A DNA stretch of 64,000 nt from Sediminibacterium sp. (lineage in GTDB: Bacteria; Bacteroidota; Bacteroidia; Chitinophagales; Chitinophagaceae): positions 1 through 64,000 of the forward strand of contig JAEUVE010000022.1 in the NCBI GenBank assembly GCA_016786865.1, written 5' to 3'. This document shows positions 24,831 through 33,355 of the stretch, one piece after another. Below the pieces are notes generated by a model, which saw only the letters and a list, made by a program, of their open reading frames with translations, was not told the origin of the DNA and did no database searches. Position 1 is the stretch's first letter. Each line of letters begins with the position of its first letter. The translations under genes were made by a program, and so were the position numbers.

Positions 24831-25955
24831 ATGAAGTTTACGCAAGAAAAAGCATTGTACCACCTCACGGGCAAAACGGATATTGCCGAAATGAAAATGG
24901 ATGCCATTGAGAAACTGGTAAATGAGTACCCGTTTTTTGCACCCGGGCAGTATTTATTTTCTGCTAAACTGAAAAAGGATGACCATCCGCTTGCAGTATC
25001 GCAGGCCATGAAAACCGCCTTGTTTTTTACCAATCCTTACTGGTTGCAATTCCAGCTGGACGCCCAGAAGGAAGCCCGTATAGACCAGGCACCGCAGGAA
25101 GTAGACACCAACCTGCTTCGTACCATTCGCGAAAAAGACCGGGAACTGGATGAGGTCATGAACCTGCCTCAGCTGGAAACCATCGTGGAAGAATCTAAAA
25201 AAGACCTCTCCATGCCGGAATTGCCCAATCCGGACATTGCCATTCCAACGGTGGAATCGGTGAAGGAAATGATGAAAGGAATCGACAGTTTCAACAAGCC
25301 GAGTACCATTGTACCGGTAATCCGTGAAACCGGTAACCCGGCTCAGGACACGCCAGCTGTACCCCAGCCAACCCCAAGGCCCTCTATCCCCGATGAACCC
25401 TTCATGCCGGTGTTCAGCACCATTGCTTCGGCAGAACCGGAAGAAGAATACAGTCAGGGCCCTGTAAGTAACTTTAAAACATTACCGGACCAGGATAAAA
25501 GCGATGCCAAAATTGCCAGCATCCTCTCCGGCCAGCTGGCCGAGTTCAAAAAGCCGGTAGAAAAGGATGCGGAGTTGGAAATTGTGCCGCCTCCTGAAAA
25601 ACTGCATACAATCGACTATTTTGCCTCACAGGGGATCCAGATAGACCTGAGTAAGATTCCACAGGATAAGCTCACCACCAAACTGCGGAGATTTACCGAT
25701 TGGCTGAAAGACATGAAAAACCACAGCCCTAACCCGGTAGACCTTGGTACCAGCCCGGAATCGGAAAAAGCAGTGGCGGAAACGGCGCTTGTTTCCAACG
25801 AATCCAGGGAAATTCTGACCGAAACCATGGCAGAGGTTTTGGCCAAACAGGGGCACATAGACAAGGCAATTCAGCTGTATATTAAATTAAGTTTCTCTAA
25901 TCCTGAAAAAACCGCTTATTTTGCTGCCAAAATTCAACAATTAAAAGGTATTTAA
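24831..25955 (+). CDS. Conserved hypothetical protein of the lptE-secG operon
   Basis: The protein has 374 residues with no signal peptide and no membrane segment, and I did not recognise its family. The first 80 residues are helical (ALYHLTGKTDIAEMKMDAIE, KLVNEYPFFAPGQYLFSAKL). Residues of about 120-230 are Pro-rich and disordered-looking. The end has a TPR-like helical pair (MAEVLAKQGHIDKAIQLYIK, LSFSNPEKTAYFAAKIQQLK), suggesting a scaffold. It lies 21 bases after lptE and one base before the secG start, so it is an operon member. From memory, this order recurs in related genomes, hinting at an envelope biogenesis role. Confidence 0.8.
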   Translation: MKFTQEKALYHLTGKTDIAEMKMDAIEKLVNEYPFFAPGQYLFSAKLKKDDHPLAVSQAMKTALFFTNPYWLQFQLDAQKEARIDQAPQEVDTNLLRTIREKDRELDEVMNLPQLETIVEESKKDLSMPELPNPDIAIPTVESVKEMMKGIDSFNKPSTIVPVIRETGNPAQDTPAVPQPTPRPSIPDEPFMPVFSTIASAEPEEEYSQGPVSNFKTLPDQDKSDAKIASILSGQLAEFKKPVEKDAELEIVPPPEKLHTIDYFASQGIQIDLSKIPQDKLTTKLRRFTDWLKDMKNHSPNPVDLGTSPESEKAVAETALVSNESREILTETMAEVLAKQGHIDKAIQLYIKLSFSNPEKTAYFAAKIQQLKGI

Positions 25956-25956
25956 C

Positions 25957-26310
25957 ATGATCATTCTGTTTTTGGTTCTGATAGTAATTGCAGCTGTTGC
26001 ACTTGGTTTCATGGTTTTGGTACAAAACCCGAAAGGGGGTGGCTTAACCGGTAATGTGGGTGGAATCAGCAATCAGTTTATGGGTGTTAAGCAAACAACC
26101 GATGTTTTGGAAAAAGGAACCTGGTTATTTGCAGGCATTATTGCGCTGCTGGCTTTGTTCTCCACTTTCTTCCTGAAATCCGGGGCTGAAGATGTAGATA
26201 ACTCCATGATCCAGAAGATCAACACCAATACCGCTGCTCCGGCTCCGGTACAGCAGGCCCCTGCCAATACCACTACCTTACCTGCCAAAGCAGATACAAC
26301 CAAAAAATAA
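25957..26310 (+). CDS. secG: Preprotein translocase subunit SecG
   Basis: SecG is the small third subunit of the SecYEG channel. The 117 residues hold two membrane helices (MIILFLVLIVIAAVALGFMV and GTWLFAGIIALLALFSTFFL) joined by the conserved loop VQNPKGGGLTGNVGGISNQF. A Pro/Ala/Thr-rich tail follows, as is common in Bacteroidota. It starts one base after the upstream stop and is followed by a strong terminator that closes the miaB operon. Confidence 0.96.
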   Translation: MIILFLVLIVIAAVALGFMVLVQNPKGGGLTGNVGGISNQFMGVKQTTDVLEKGTWLFAGIIALLALFSTFFLKSGAEDVDNSMIQKINTNTAAPAPVQQAPANTTTLPAKADTTKK

Positions 26311-26328
26311 CTCCACACGAGTATATCC

Positions 26329-26362
26329 AACCCTGTCTTCTTCCTAAAAGACAGGGTTTTTT
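26329..26362 (+). terminator. Rho-independent terminator after secG
   Basis: AACCCTGTCTT (26329-26339) and AAGACAGGGTT (26348-26358) form an 11-pair stem with an 8-base loop, followed by a T-rich stretch. Confidence 0.92.
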
Positions 26363-26397
26363 ATTTATTTTACCGAACATAATCGGGAACTTGCAGC

Positions 26398-27468
26398 ATG
26401 AAGAAATCTTCAAAATCAACGAAAAAAAAAGGATTCAGTCCCTTTCTGATCATTGTTCTGTTTATTGTAATCATAGCGATTACAGGTGCATGGTTGTTCC
26501 TTGGGTCGGCTACCCGTTTCTCCGAAAAGAGCAGGATTGTAACCATTGGTAAAGACGCAACCAATAAAACGGATGTGCTGGCTGCCTTCAGCGAAGCCGG
26601 GATTCTGCGCTTTAATGGTCTGCTGGGCATTGCAGGCGCCCCTATCAATCTCTGGGACCAGCTAAAACCCGGTAAGTACGAAATCAAAAAAGGTCAGAGC
26701 ATTGTTCAGATCGTCCGTATGTTGAAAAATGGCCGCTTTGCAGAAGTAAAGCTGGTGATTAACCGGGTGAGAACAAAAGCTGAATTGGCCAGACTGATTG
26801 GTAAAACCTTTCCCATCGATTCTGCGGACGCAATGCATTACATGGAATCGAATGATTCACTGAGCCAGTTCGGAACCGATACCAGCCTGCTTTTTACCAA
26901 AATTATCCCGAATACATACAGCTTTTATTATGATGCTCCGCTTGGCAAAATTTTCCGGAAGCTGACCAACGAAAGCAATGCGTTCTGGTTAAAAAACAAC
27001 CGGATGCAAAAAGCGGCTGCATTACAATTAACGCCCGAACAAGTGTATACCCTGGCTTCCATTGTAGACGAGGAAACCAATTTTGAATCGGATAAATACA
27101 AAATTGCCAGCGTTTACATCAATCGCCTGAAAAAACAGATGCCCCTGCAGGCCTGCCCTACCATTAAATACGCCATGAACGATTTCACCATTACGCGTAT
27201 TTACGAGAAGTACCTCACCAATCCTTCTCCTTACAACACATACAAGTACAGAGGCCTTCCTCCAGGACCCATTTGCACACCTGCACCAAAAACAATCGAT
27301 ATTGTACTGGATGCGCCAGCTACAGACTATATTTATTTTGTAGCAAAAAGCGATTTCAGCGGATACCATCATTTCAGCAACAACTATCCTGAGCACAACC
27401 GGTATGCCAATGAATACCAGAAAGCACTGGATGCATATATGTTAAAGAAACAGGAACAAAAAAAATAG
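26398..27468 (+). CDS. mltG: Endolytic transglycosylase MltG
   Basis: MltG is an inner-membrane enzyme that cuts nascent glycan strands and helps terminate their growth. The 356 residues start with a cytosolic KKSSKSTKKKG stretch and one membrane helix (PFLIIVLFIVIIAITGAWLF). A LysM-like region (LKPGKYEIKKGQSIVQIVRM) follows, then the YceG core with LASIVDEETNFESDKYKIAS, VYINRLKKQMPLQACPTIKY and YRGLPPGPICTPAPKTID. The first Glu of the ExET seen in the E. coli protein is Asp here, while the second is kept. The BrkB-family gene follows after 4 bases. Confidence 0.95.
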   Translation: MKKSSKSTKKKGFSPFLIIVLFIVIIAITGAWLFLGSATRFSEKSRIVTIGKDATNKTDVLAAFSEAGILRFNGLLGIAGAPINLWDQLKPGKYEIKKGQSIVQIVRMLKNGRFAEVKLVINRVRTKAELARLIGKTFPIDSADAMHYMESNDSLSQFGTDTSLLFTKIIPNTYSFYYDAPLGKIFRKLTNESNAFWLKNNRMQKAAALQLTPEQVYTLASIVDEETNFESDKYKIASVYINRLKKQMPLQACPTIKYAMNDFTITRIYEKYLTNPSPYNTYKYRGLPPGPICTPAPKTIDIVLDAPATDYIYFVAKSDFSGYHHFSNNYPEHNRYANEYQKALDAYMLKKQEQKK

Positions 27469-27472
27469 CCTT

Positions 27473-28462
27473 TTGACAAAGCTCGAAAGAATCATCATTA
27501 CCTGGCCACCTATTGCTTTTCTGATCAGAAAGAGCAAAGACATCACCGTTCCCGGATTTCAGGGGCTGCCTGTTTTTGATGTAGTCATGTTCTTTATCAA
27601 GCAGGTAAAAAAACTGGGAATCGATGAGCGGGCCGCAGCCATTGCCTTCAACCTGATCATGGCCCTTCCGGCTACCATGATTTTTCTTTTTTCGATCATT
27701 CCCTACTTTCCGGAATCCCTGAATATTAAAGCACAGATACTTTCACTTTTTAAAGACATCAGCCCCAGTTCCAATACCTACAAATTCATTGCCGGGGTAA
27801 TCAATGATATGATGACCCGCAACGTGGGGGTATTTTCCTTTGGTTTTCTACTGGTTGTATTTTATGCATCCAATGCGATGATGGCATTCATCATCACCTT
27901 CGACAAATCGATCAAAGAAAAGAAAACGTACTTTATGCACCAGCGCTGGAGGGCCATCAAGCTCACCACGCTCATGATCATGCTGATCATTTCCTCCATG
28001 CTTGTACTGCTGGGGCAGGAACAGATTGCTTCCCTAATCCGGAAACTATTTAGCCTGAAGAAAAGCAACCTCTTGCCCTGGCTCAATTCCGTTCGATGGG
28101 TAGTCATCATTGCATTGTACTTTTACGGTATTGCCTTCATTTATAAGTTTGCTCCGTCGGTAGAGAAAAAATGGAAACTTTCATCACCGGGCACCATACT
28201 GGCTACAGTGCTGACCCTCTGTACCACGCTCCTGTTCTCCTACTGGGTAAATAATTTTGCTACTTACAACAAGGTATACGGCTCTATTGGAACAGTACTG
28301 ATCCTAATGCTCCTGATATACATCAATGCGCTGATTCTACTGGTAGGTTTTGAACTGAATGTGAGCATTACCTATTTACTCAGGCATGCTGCTGAAAGAA
28401 AGGCAAAGGAGCAGGAAGAGAAAAAACATTCCTCCGGAAAAGTACATCCTGCCCATCACTGA
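27473..28462 (+). CDS. YihY/BrkB family inner-membrane protein
   Basis: The protein has 329 residues and begins at a TTG, since no ATG or GTG precedes the conserved part. It shows the family's features: GIDERAAAIAFNLIMALPAT near the start, about six membrane helices, and VYGSIGTVLILMLLIYINAL near the end. The old RNase BN label for this family is wrong; the role is unsettled, perhaps transport. The C-terminus is basic and His-rich (KEQEEKKHSSGKVHPAHH). It is 4 bases after mltG and convergent with trmH. Confidence 0.92.
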   Translation: MTKLERIIITWPPIAFLIRKSKDITVPGFQGLPVFDVVMFFIKQVKKLGIDERAAAIAFNLIMALPATMIFLFSIIPYFPESLNIKAQILSLFKDISPSSNTYKFIAGVINDMMTRNVGVFSFGFLLVVFYASNAMMAFIITFDKSIKEKKTYFMHQRWRAIKLTTLMIMLIISSMLVLLGQEQIASLIRKLFSLKKSNLLPWLNSVRWVVIIALYFYGIAFIYKFAPSVEKKWKLSSPGTILATVLTLCTTLLFSYWVNNFATYNKVYGSIGTVLILMLLIYINALILLVGFELNVSITYLLRHAAERKAKEQEEKKHSSGKVHPAHH

Positions 28463-28486
28463 TCCGGCAGGCAACAATACACATCG

Positions 28487-29071
28487 CTACTGATCCAGCC
28501 CCCAGGCAGCTTTCAGGGTTTCTCCATCCGGATGACTGATAACAGGCTGCCCGTAGTGTCCTGCATTCTTTTTTTGGCGGTAGGCTTCATAAATGGTTAC
28601 TGCGCAGGCCACGGAAATATTCAGGCTTTGAATCATACCCACCTGAGGAATAATAAAGTTTCCGTCCGACAACCGGATGGCTTCCTCGCTAACCCCTTCC
28701 CGTTCATTACCAAAGACCAGGGCCACCCGACCGGTAAAGTCGAGGTCGTACACACTTACGGAATCCACCCCCAGATGAGTTGTATAGATCCGGTCGTATT
28801 TTTTTCTGAGCTCCGAAAAGCAGGCTGCTGTATCACCAAATTGATGAACAGTAAGCCATTTGGCTGCGCTGCTGCTGCTCCTTACACCAAAATACTTGTG
28901 CGGAGGAATCAGGGTATTCAATACATAAATATCCTGAATACCCACGGCATCACAGGTTCTCATAACGGCAGATATATTATGCGGGTCAAATACATTCTCC
29001 ATTACTACGGTCAAATTGCCCTGCCTGTTCTGTAAAACGGATTCTATCCGGTGCTTTCTTTCGGGTGTCAT
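28487..29071 (-). CDS. trmH: TrmH family tRNA/rRNA 2'-O-methyltransferase
   Basis: This 194-residue SPOUT methyltransferase has the trefoil-knot motifs MENVFDPHNISAVMRTCDAV, ALVFGNEREGVSEEA and IPQVGMIQSLNISVACAVTI. The start RKHRIESVLQNRQGNLTVVM resembles TrmH, which methylates the ribose of G18 in tRNA, more than the longer rRNA enzymes such as RlmB, since there is no L30e-like N-terminal domain. The symbol is therefore likely but not proven. It is convergent with the BrkB-type gene. Confidence 0.88.
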   Translation of the reverse strand: MTPERKHRIESVLQNRQGNLTVVMENVFDPHNISAVMRTCDAVGIQDIYVLNTLIPPHKYFGVRSSSSAAKWLTVHQFGDTAACFSELRKKYDRIYTTHLGVDSVSVYDLDFTGRVALVFGNEREGVSEEAIRLSDGNFIIPQVGMIQSLNISVACAVTIYEAYRQKKNAGHYGQPVISHPDGETLKAAWGLDQ

Positions 29072-29154
29072 AAAAGGATACCAACTGGTTTGTATATTGC
29101 CGCAACGGGCATTTCAGCAGGCCAAAATTGCATATTACTTACGAATTTTTGCTA

Positions 29155-29162
29155 TATTTTTG
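29155..29162 (+). promoter_or_regulatory. Candidate -7 box TATTTTTG
   Basis: This TAnnTTTG match ends 25 bases before the ATG at 29188. The surrounding sequence is T-rich, so chance is possible. Confidence 0.35.
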
Positions 29163-29187
29163 TTTTTGTACCCGTTTAAGCGTCCCT

Positions 29188-29730
29188 ATGACAACAAAAG
29201 TTATCCGTGCAGAGCACTTGCTCTGGATGGCTCCCGTGCTATTTGTATGCATGATCTATATCAGTTCGTCACTGGATAAGATGATGGTCTATTACCTGGG
29301 CGAGTATTTTATGATCAGCTACAGCTTTATTACAGGCTTCTTTTTGATTGCACTACTGATTCCCTTTCTGCTCCATATTTTATTGCGCCGGATCGGCTTG
29401 CGCAACCAGATGATTAGCTGGATGCATATCCTGCTGAGTATTTTTATGGCTGTCGCAATCAGTTTTATCTTCAATAAAAATCTTCCTGTTAATGTGAACT
29501 GGAGATACCATGTGGGAGAACTCGGCTCATTCCATACCTGGGAATATTACAACTCCATGGGATTGCTGTTTGTTCGTTTCTTTTTACTACTCCAGATACT
29601 GTTCAGTGTATATGGACTTACAACACTTGGCATATACTATATTACCCGGATCAGCCGCCATAATACAGCAGTTGAAAACAATTCATACGAAGACTCAGCT
29701 GCAGAATACCCGCAGCAAATGATTGCCTGA
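29188..29730 (+). CDS. Four-helix membrane protein of unknown function
   Basis: The ATG at 29188 starts MTTKVIRAEHLLWMAPVLFV. An open frame runs 20 codons further up from a TTG but crosses the promoter-like box. The 180 residues hold four predicted membrane helices (for example ITGFFLIALLIPFLLHILL and MHILLSIFMAVAISFIF) and an acidic tail. No family was recognised. Genes on both sides converge on or diverge from it, so it is a single-gene unit. Confidence 0.7.
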   Translation: MTTKVIRAEHLLWMAPVLFVCMIYISSSLDKMMVYYLGEYFMISYSFITGFFLIALLIPFLLHILLRRIGLRNQMISWMHILLSIFMAVAISFIFNKNLPVNVNWRYHVGELGSFHTWEYYNSMGLLFVRFFLLLQILFSVYGLTTLGIYYITRISRHNTAVENNSYEDSAAEYPQQMIA

Positions 29731-29734
29731 TTAT

Positions 29735-30517
29735 TTATTCATGGGCTTTCCCCATGGCAGCCAGTTTCATCTTATGTGCAGTTTCTGCTCCAACATAGCG
29801 GTCTATTCTTTTTTCGAGCAGGTAAATCACCGGGGTTAATACAATGGCCATAGTAAATTTATACATATAGTTCACCAGGCAGATCGCCAGCACCAGTTGC
29901 CAGCTCCAGCCGCTGCCGATCTTAAAGGCTATAAACAAGACTACAAAACTATCTACCAATTGTGATACAAAAGTAGAACCGGTTGCCCTCAGCCATACCC
30001 ATTTTTGACCGGTCATTTTTTTAATTTTATGAAAGACCATCACATCCACAATCTGGCTTACCAGAAATGCAGTAAGGCTTCCGACAATGATCCACATACC
30101 CTGACCAAATATACCTCCAAATGCCAGCTGCATGTCAGGAATACCCTCCTGTTGTCTGGATCCTATCCAGAAATCAGCCGGGGGTGTTTCCATAGCGGCA
30201 TAAAACATAATGAACGCATAAGAGATCAATATTACCGCTGTATAACTGATCCTTCTTACTGCTTTCGGACCAAAATATTCATTTACAATATCGGTAATCA
30301 CAAACTCGAGTGGCCAGAGCAAAACCCCGCAGGTAAGGTTGAATGCCAGACCCGACTGACCGAAAATGGTAAAATTAAAAGGAGCAATTCCCAGTAATTT
30401 CTCCAGGGAAAATATCTTGCCGCCAATACATTCGGCAATCAGGGCATTGGCCACAAAGAAGGCAGTGATTCCCAGAAACAATTTGGTAGGCTTGTCTTTC
30501 AGTATATTGGTAATCAT
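29735..30517 (-). CDS. Queuosine precursor transporter (YhhQ/VUT family)
   Basis: This 260-residue inner-membrane protein carries the family motifs ANALIAECIGGKIFSL, LLWPLEFVITDIVNEYFGPK and RATGSTFVSQLVDSFVVLFI. YhhQ-type proteins import preQ0 or preQ1 for making the modified base queuosine in tRNA. Compared with the short E. coli form it has an extra loop (DFWIGSRQQEGIPDMQLAFG), usual in Bacteroidota. Its start overlaps the stop of the small membrane protein gene upstream by 4 bases, so the two are translated together. Confidence 0.92.
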   Translation of the reverse strand: MITNILKDKPTKLFLGITAFFVANALIAECIGGKIFSLEKLLGIAPFNFTIFGQSGLAFNLTCGVLLWPLEFVITDIVNEYFGPKAVRRISYTAVILISYAFIMFYAAMETPPADFWIGSRQQEGIPDMQLAFGGIFGQGMWIIVGSLTAFLVSQIVDVMVFHKIKKMTGQKWVWLRATGSTFVSQLVDSFVVLFIAFKIGSGWSWQLVLAICLVNYMYKFTMAIVLTPVIYLLEKRIDRYVGAETAHKMKLAAMGKAHE

Positions 30518-30801
30518 GCAGGCAGTATGAGGTTAAAATACAGTTGAAGCAGCAATATCGCCAGGTTGGTCAGGGCCAGCCACAGCGGCAGGCGCACCGG
30601 AGCCCTGGCTACTAACAGCGCACCATACCAAATGTTCACTACCAGGTTCTGTATGGGTGCTACCATCCATCCCAACACCACAATCATCTGACGGATATCG
30701 GGCTGTGGAATGAAGTTATGAGTACGTTGAATAACCAGGCAAAGCAGGAAACAAATATTGCAGATAAATGCCAGCCTGGAGGCAAAGAGAAGTGGTTTCA
30801 T
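30514..30801 (-). CDS. Small three-helix membrane protein
   Basis: The protein has 95 residues with about three hydrophobic segments (LAFICNICFLLCLVIQ, MIVVLGWMVAPIQNLVVNIW, LALTNLAILLLQLYFNLILP). It overlaps the queuosine-precursor transporter start by 4 bases and is first in that two-gene unit. It may be a transporter accessory protein, which is inference from position. No family name can be given. Confidence 0.75.
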   Translation of the reverse strand: MKPLLFASRLAFICNICFLLCLVIQRTHNFIPQPDIRQMIVVLGWMVAPIQNLVVNIWYGALLVARAPVRLPLWLALTNLAILLLQLYFNLILPA

Positions 30802-30832
30802 ACCCTAAAGATATACTTTTGACCTTTTTCCT

Positions 30833-30840
30833 TAGGTTTG
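30833..30840 (+). promoter_or_regulatory. -7 box TAGGTTTG of the YfhO-glycosyltransferase operon
   Basis: This is an exact TAnnTTTG match, 18 bases before the ATG at 30859. The in-frame TTG at 30838 forms the last bases of this box, so it cannot be the translation start of a transcript made here. Confidence 0.55.
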
Positions 30841-30858
30841 CTACTCTTAAAATATGAT

Positions 30859-33354
30859 ATGAACCGCATCAACTGGAAAGCTTTCATTCCCCATGTAACA
30901 GCAATTGCTGTATTCCTCATCGTTGCACTTGTTTACTGTAAACCGGCTTTAGAAGGAAAAGTACTTCAACAGCATGATGTTACCCAGTGGAAGGGAATGG
31001 CCCAAAATTCCTTTCAATACAAGGAAAAGCACGGACATTTTCCGCTCTGGACCAACGGTATGTTCAGCGGCATGCCCGCCTACCAGATCACCGGAATCGG
31101 AGACAACCCGATTTCAGTGGGATACATCGGTCACATATTGAACCTGGGACTACCTAAGCCTGCAGGGGTATTTTTTCTGGCCTGCCTTTGCTTTTATTTC
31201 CTTACACAGGTACTTCGGGTGAACCCCTATATCGGGATCGTGGGTGCACTGGGTTATGCGTATGCAACCTACAACCCCATCATTCTTGCAGCAGGTCATG
31301 ATACCAAAATGAATGCGATTGCCTATCTGCCCTTCATCATTGGTTCACTCCTGCTGATCTATGAGCGCAAATACATCTGGGGAGCAGCATTAACCGCACT
31401 GAGCACCGCTTTATTGCTCGGGGCTAATCACCTTCAGATCACTTATTATGCCGTACTGATCATCCTGATCATGAGTATTGCATTTGCCATCAGTCAGATT
31501 GCAGCAAAAGATTACAAACACCTGATTCGGTCTGCAGGTATTGCGGTGATTGCCGGATTACTGGGTATCCTCGTTAATGCCACTACTTTGTTTACTACCT
31601 ATGAATATTCCAAGCGAACCATTCGCGGTGGAAGCGTTCTGGCAGATGGCAAAACCAGTGCAACCAAAACCGGACTCAGTACAGACTATGCACTCAGTTA
31701 CAGTGTGTATAAAACAGAACCCCTGGTGATGATGTTTCCCCGTGCCTATGGTGGAAGCAGCAACAATATGGAAATAGCCGAGGAGAAGTCCAAAGCGCTG
31801 GAAGCCCTGCAGCAAATGCCGCAGCAACTGGCACAGCAACTTCAGGGGGCCATGCAGTTTTACTGGGGTGGCATCGATGGAGTTGGAACTTCCGGCCCAC
31901 CCTATGCAGGCGCCGTCATCTGTTTCCTGGCCCTGATTGGTTTTGTAGTAGTGGATAAAAAATATACCTACTGGATTGCAGCTGCAGCTGGTCTTACCAT
32001 ACTCATGAGTTGGGGCAAATATTTTGAAGGATTTAACCTGGCCATGCTGCAATTCCTTCCTTTCTATAACAAATTCAGGGCACCCAGCATGATTCTGGTG
32101 GTACCTACTTTTCTCTTTGCCATGCTGGCTACCCTGGCATTGCAAAAAATGATTACGGAACAAAACAAGGAGCTGCTCTGGAAGCAATACAAAAAAGGGT
32201 TGCTGGTTGTGGCCGGCGTTTTTGCCATTGCCTTACTGGTTTACTTTAGCTCCGATTTCAGTTCAGAAGTAGACCGCAACCTGATGCAACAGGTGAATTC
32301 CATCCCCGATGCTACGCAGCGGGAATCAATTCTAACTCCTGTGAAACAATTTATAACCGGATTACAGGAGGATCGCAAGAGCCTGTTTCTGGGCGACCTG
32401 CTGCGCACATTCCTGTTTTGTGCAGTTGCTGCAGGAGCCTTGTACGCCAGCATCAAAACAAAAATCAATTCCCTTGCCGTAATTGCCGTGATTGGTGTAT
32501 TTGCCCTGATTGATGTATTTTCCATCAACAGCAAATACCTGAACAGCAGCAATTATCAGGATGTAGCCGAGTACGAAGGAAACTTTACCCCTTCTCCTGC
32601 CGATACGCAAATTCTACAGGATACCGGCTATTACCGGGTACTGAATTTATCACAGGGCATCTCCAGCGCTTTTAACGGAGGCGCACTCACGGCCTATTTT
32701 CATAAATCCATTGGCGGATATCATCCTGCCAAACTGAGCATATATCAGGATCTGATAGAAAGACAGTTGTACAATTTCCCCAACTGTTTACCAGTGCTGA
32801 ATATGCTCAATACCAAGTACCTGATCATGCCCGATCAACAAACCGGCCAGCCTGTGGTGCAACAGAATACCAATGCCCTGGGAGCTGCCTGGTTTGTAAA
32901 AGGCATCCGTTTCGAAAAAGGACCAGCGGAAGTGATGAACGCGCTCACCTATTTCTATCCAAAGGATACAGCTGTTGTTGAAGAAAAATATAAAAACCAA
33001 ATTCCTGCGGACCTGTCTACAGACAGCAGTGCAAACATTGCGCTGGTATACAACGATAACGACCAGGTTGTTTACAACAGTACATCTTCCGCAACACAGT
33101 TTGCCGTATTCAGCGAAGTATTTTACGACGCAGGATGGATTGCCACCATCGATGGTAAGGAAGCTCCAATCATACAGACCAACTATGTGTTGCGAGGACT
33201 GGTAGTACCTGCCGGAAAGCACCGGATCGAATTCAATTTTATGCCGGCCTCTTATAAAACCGGGAATATGGCCGCAACCGTTTCATCCGCAGTCATCTGG
33301 CTCTTGCTGATTCTTGCGGTTGCAGGTAACTTCCGAAAAAACAAAACTGCATAA
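30859..33354 (+). CDS. YfhO family membrane protein
   Basis: The ATG at 30859 is preferred over a TTG at 30838 that lies in the promoter. The 831-residue polytopic protein has about a dozen membrane helices. Family features include QQHDVTQWKGMAQNSFQYKE, PLWTNGMFSGMPAYQI near the start, GHDTKMNAIAYLPFIIGSLL and the soluble C-terminal part ending VPAGKHRIEFNFMPASYKTG. YfhO proteins resemble GT-C type glycosyltransferases and are tied to glycosylation of lipoteichoic acid or surface polymers in other bacteria. The next genes, two glycosyltransferases and a methyltransferase, fit such a role. The stop is followed one base later by the next ATG. Confidence 0.93.
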   Translation: MNRINWKAFIPHVTAIAVFLIVALVYCKPALEGKVLQQHDVTQWKGMAQNSFQYKEKHGHFPLWTNGMFSGMPAYQITGIGDNPISVGYIGHILNLGLPKPAGVFFLACLCFYFLTQVLRVNPYIGIVGALGYAYATYNPIILAAGHDTKMNAIAYLPFIIGSLLLIYERKYIWGAALTALSTALLLGANHLQITYYAVLIILIMSIAFAISQIAAKDYKHLIRSAGIAVIAGLLGILVNATTLFTTYEYSKRTIRGGSVLADGKTSATKTGLSTDYALSYSVYKTEPLVMMFPRAYGGSSNNMEIAEEKSKALEALQQMPQQLAQQLQGAMQFYWGGIDGVGTSGPPYAGAVICFLALIGFVVVDKKYTYWIAAAAGLTILMSWGKYFEGFNLAMLQFLPFYNKFRAPSMILVVPTFLFAMLATLALQKMITEQNKELLWKQYKKGLLVVAGVFAIALLVYFSSDFSSEVDRNLMQQVNSIPDATQRESILTPVKQFITGLQEDRKSLFLGDLLRTFLFCAVAAGALYASIKTKINSLAVIAVIGVFALIDVFSINSKYLNSSNYQDVAEYEGNFTPSPADTQILQDTGYYRVLNLSQGISSAFNGGALTAYFHKSIGGYHPAKLSIYQDLIERQLYNFPNCLPVLNMLNTKYLIMPDQQTGQPVVQQNTNALGAAWFVKGIRFEKGPAEVMNALTYFYPKDTAVVEEKYKNQIPADLSTDSSANIALVYNDNDQVVYNSTSSATQFAVFSEVFYDAGWIATIDGKEAPIIQTNYVLRGLVVPAGKHRIEFNFMPASYKTGNMAATVSSAVIWLLLILAVAGNFRKNKTA

Positions 33355-33355
33355 G

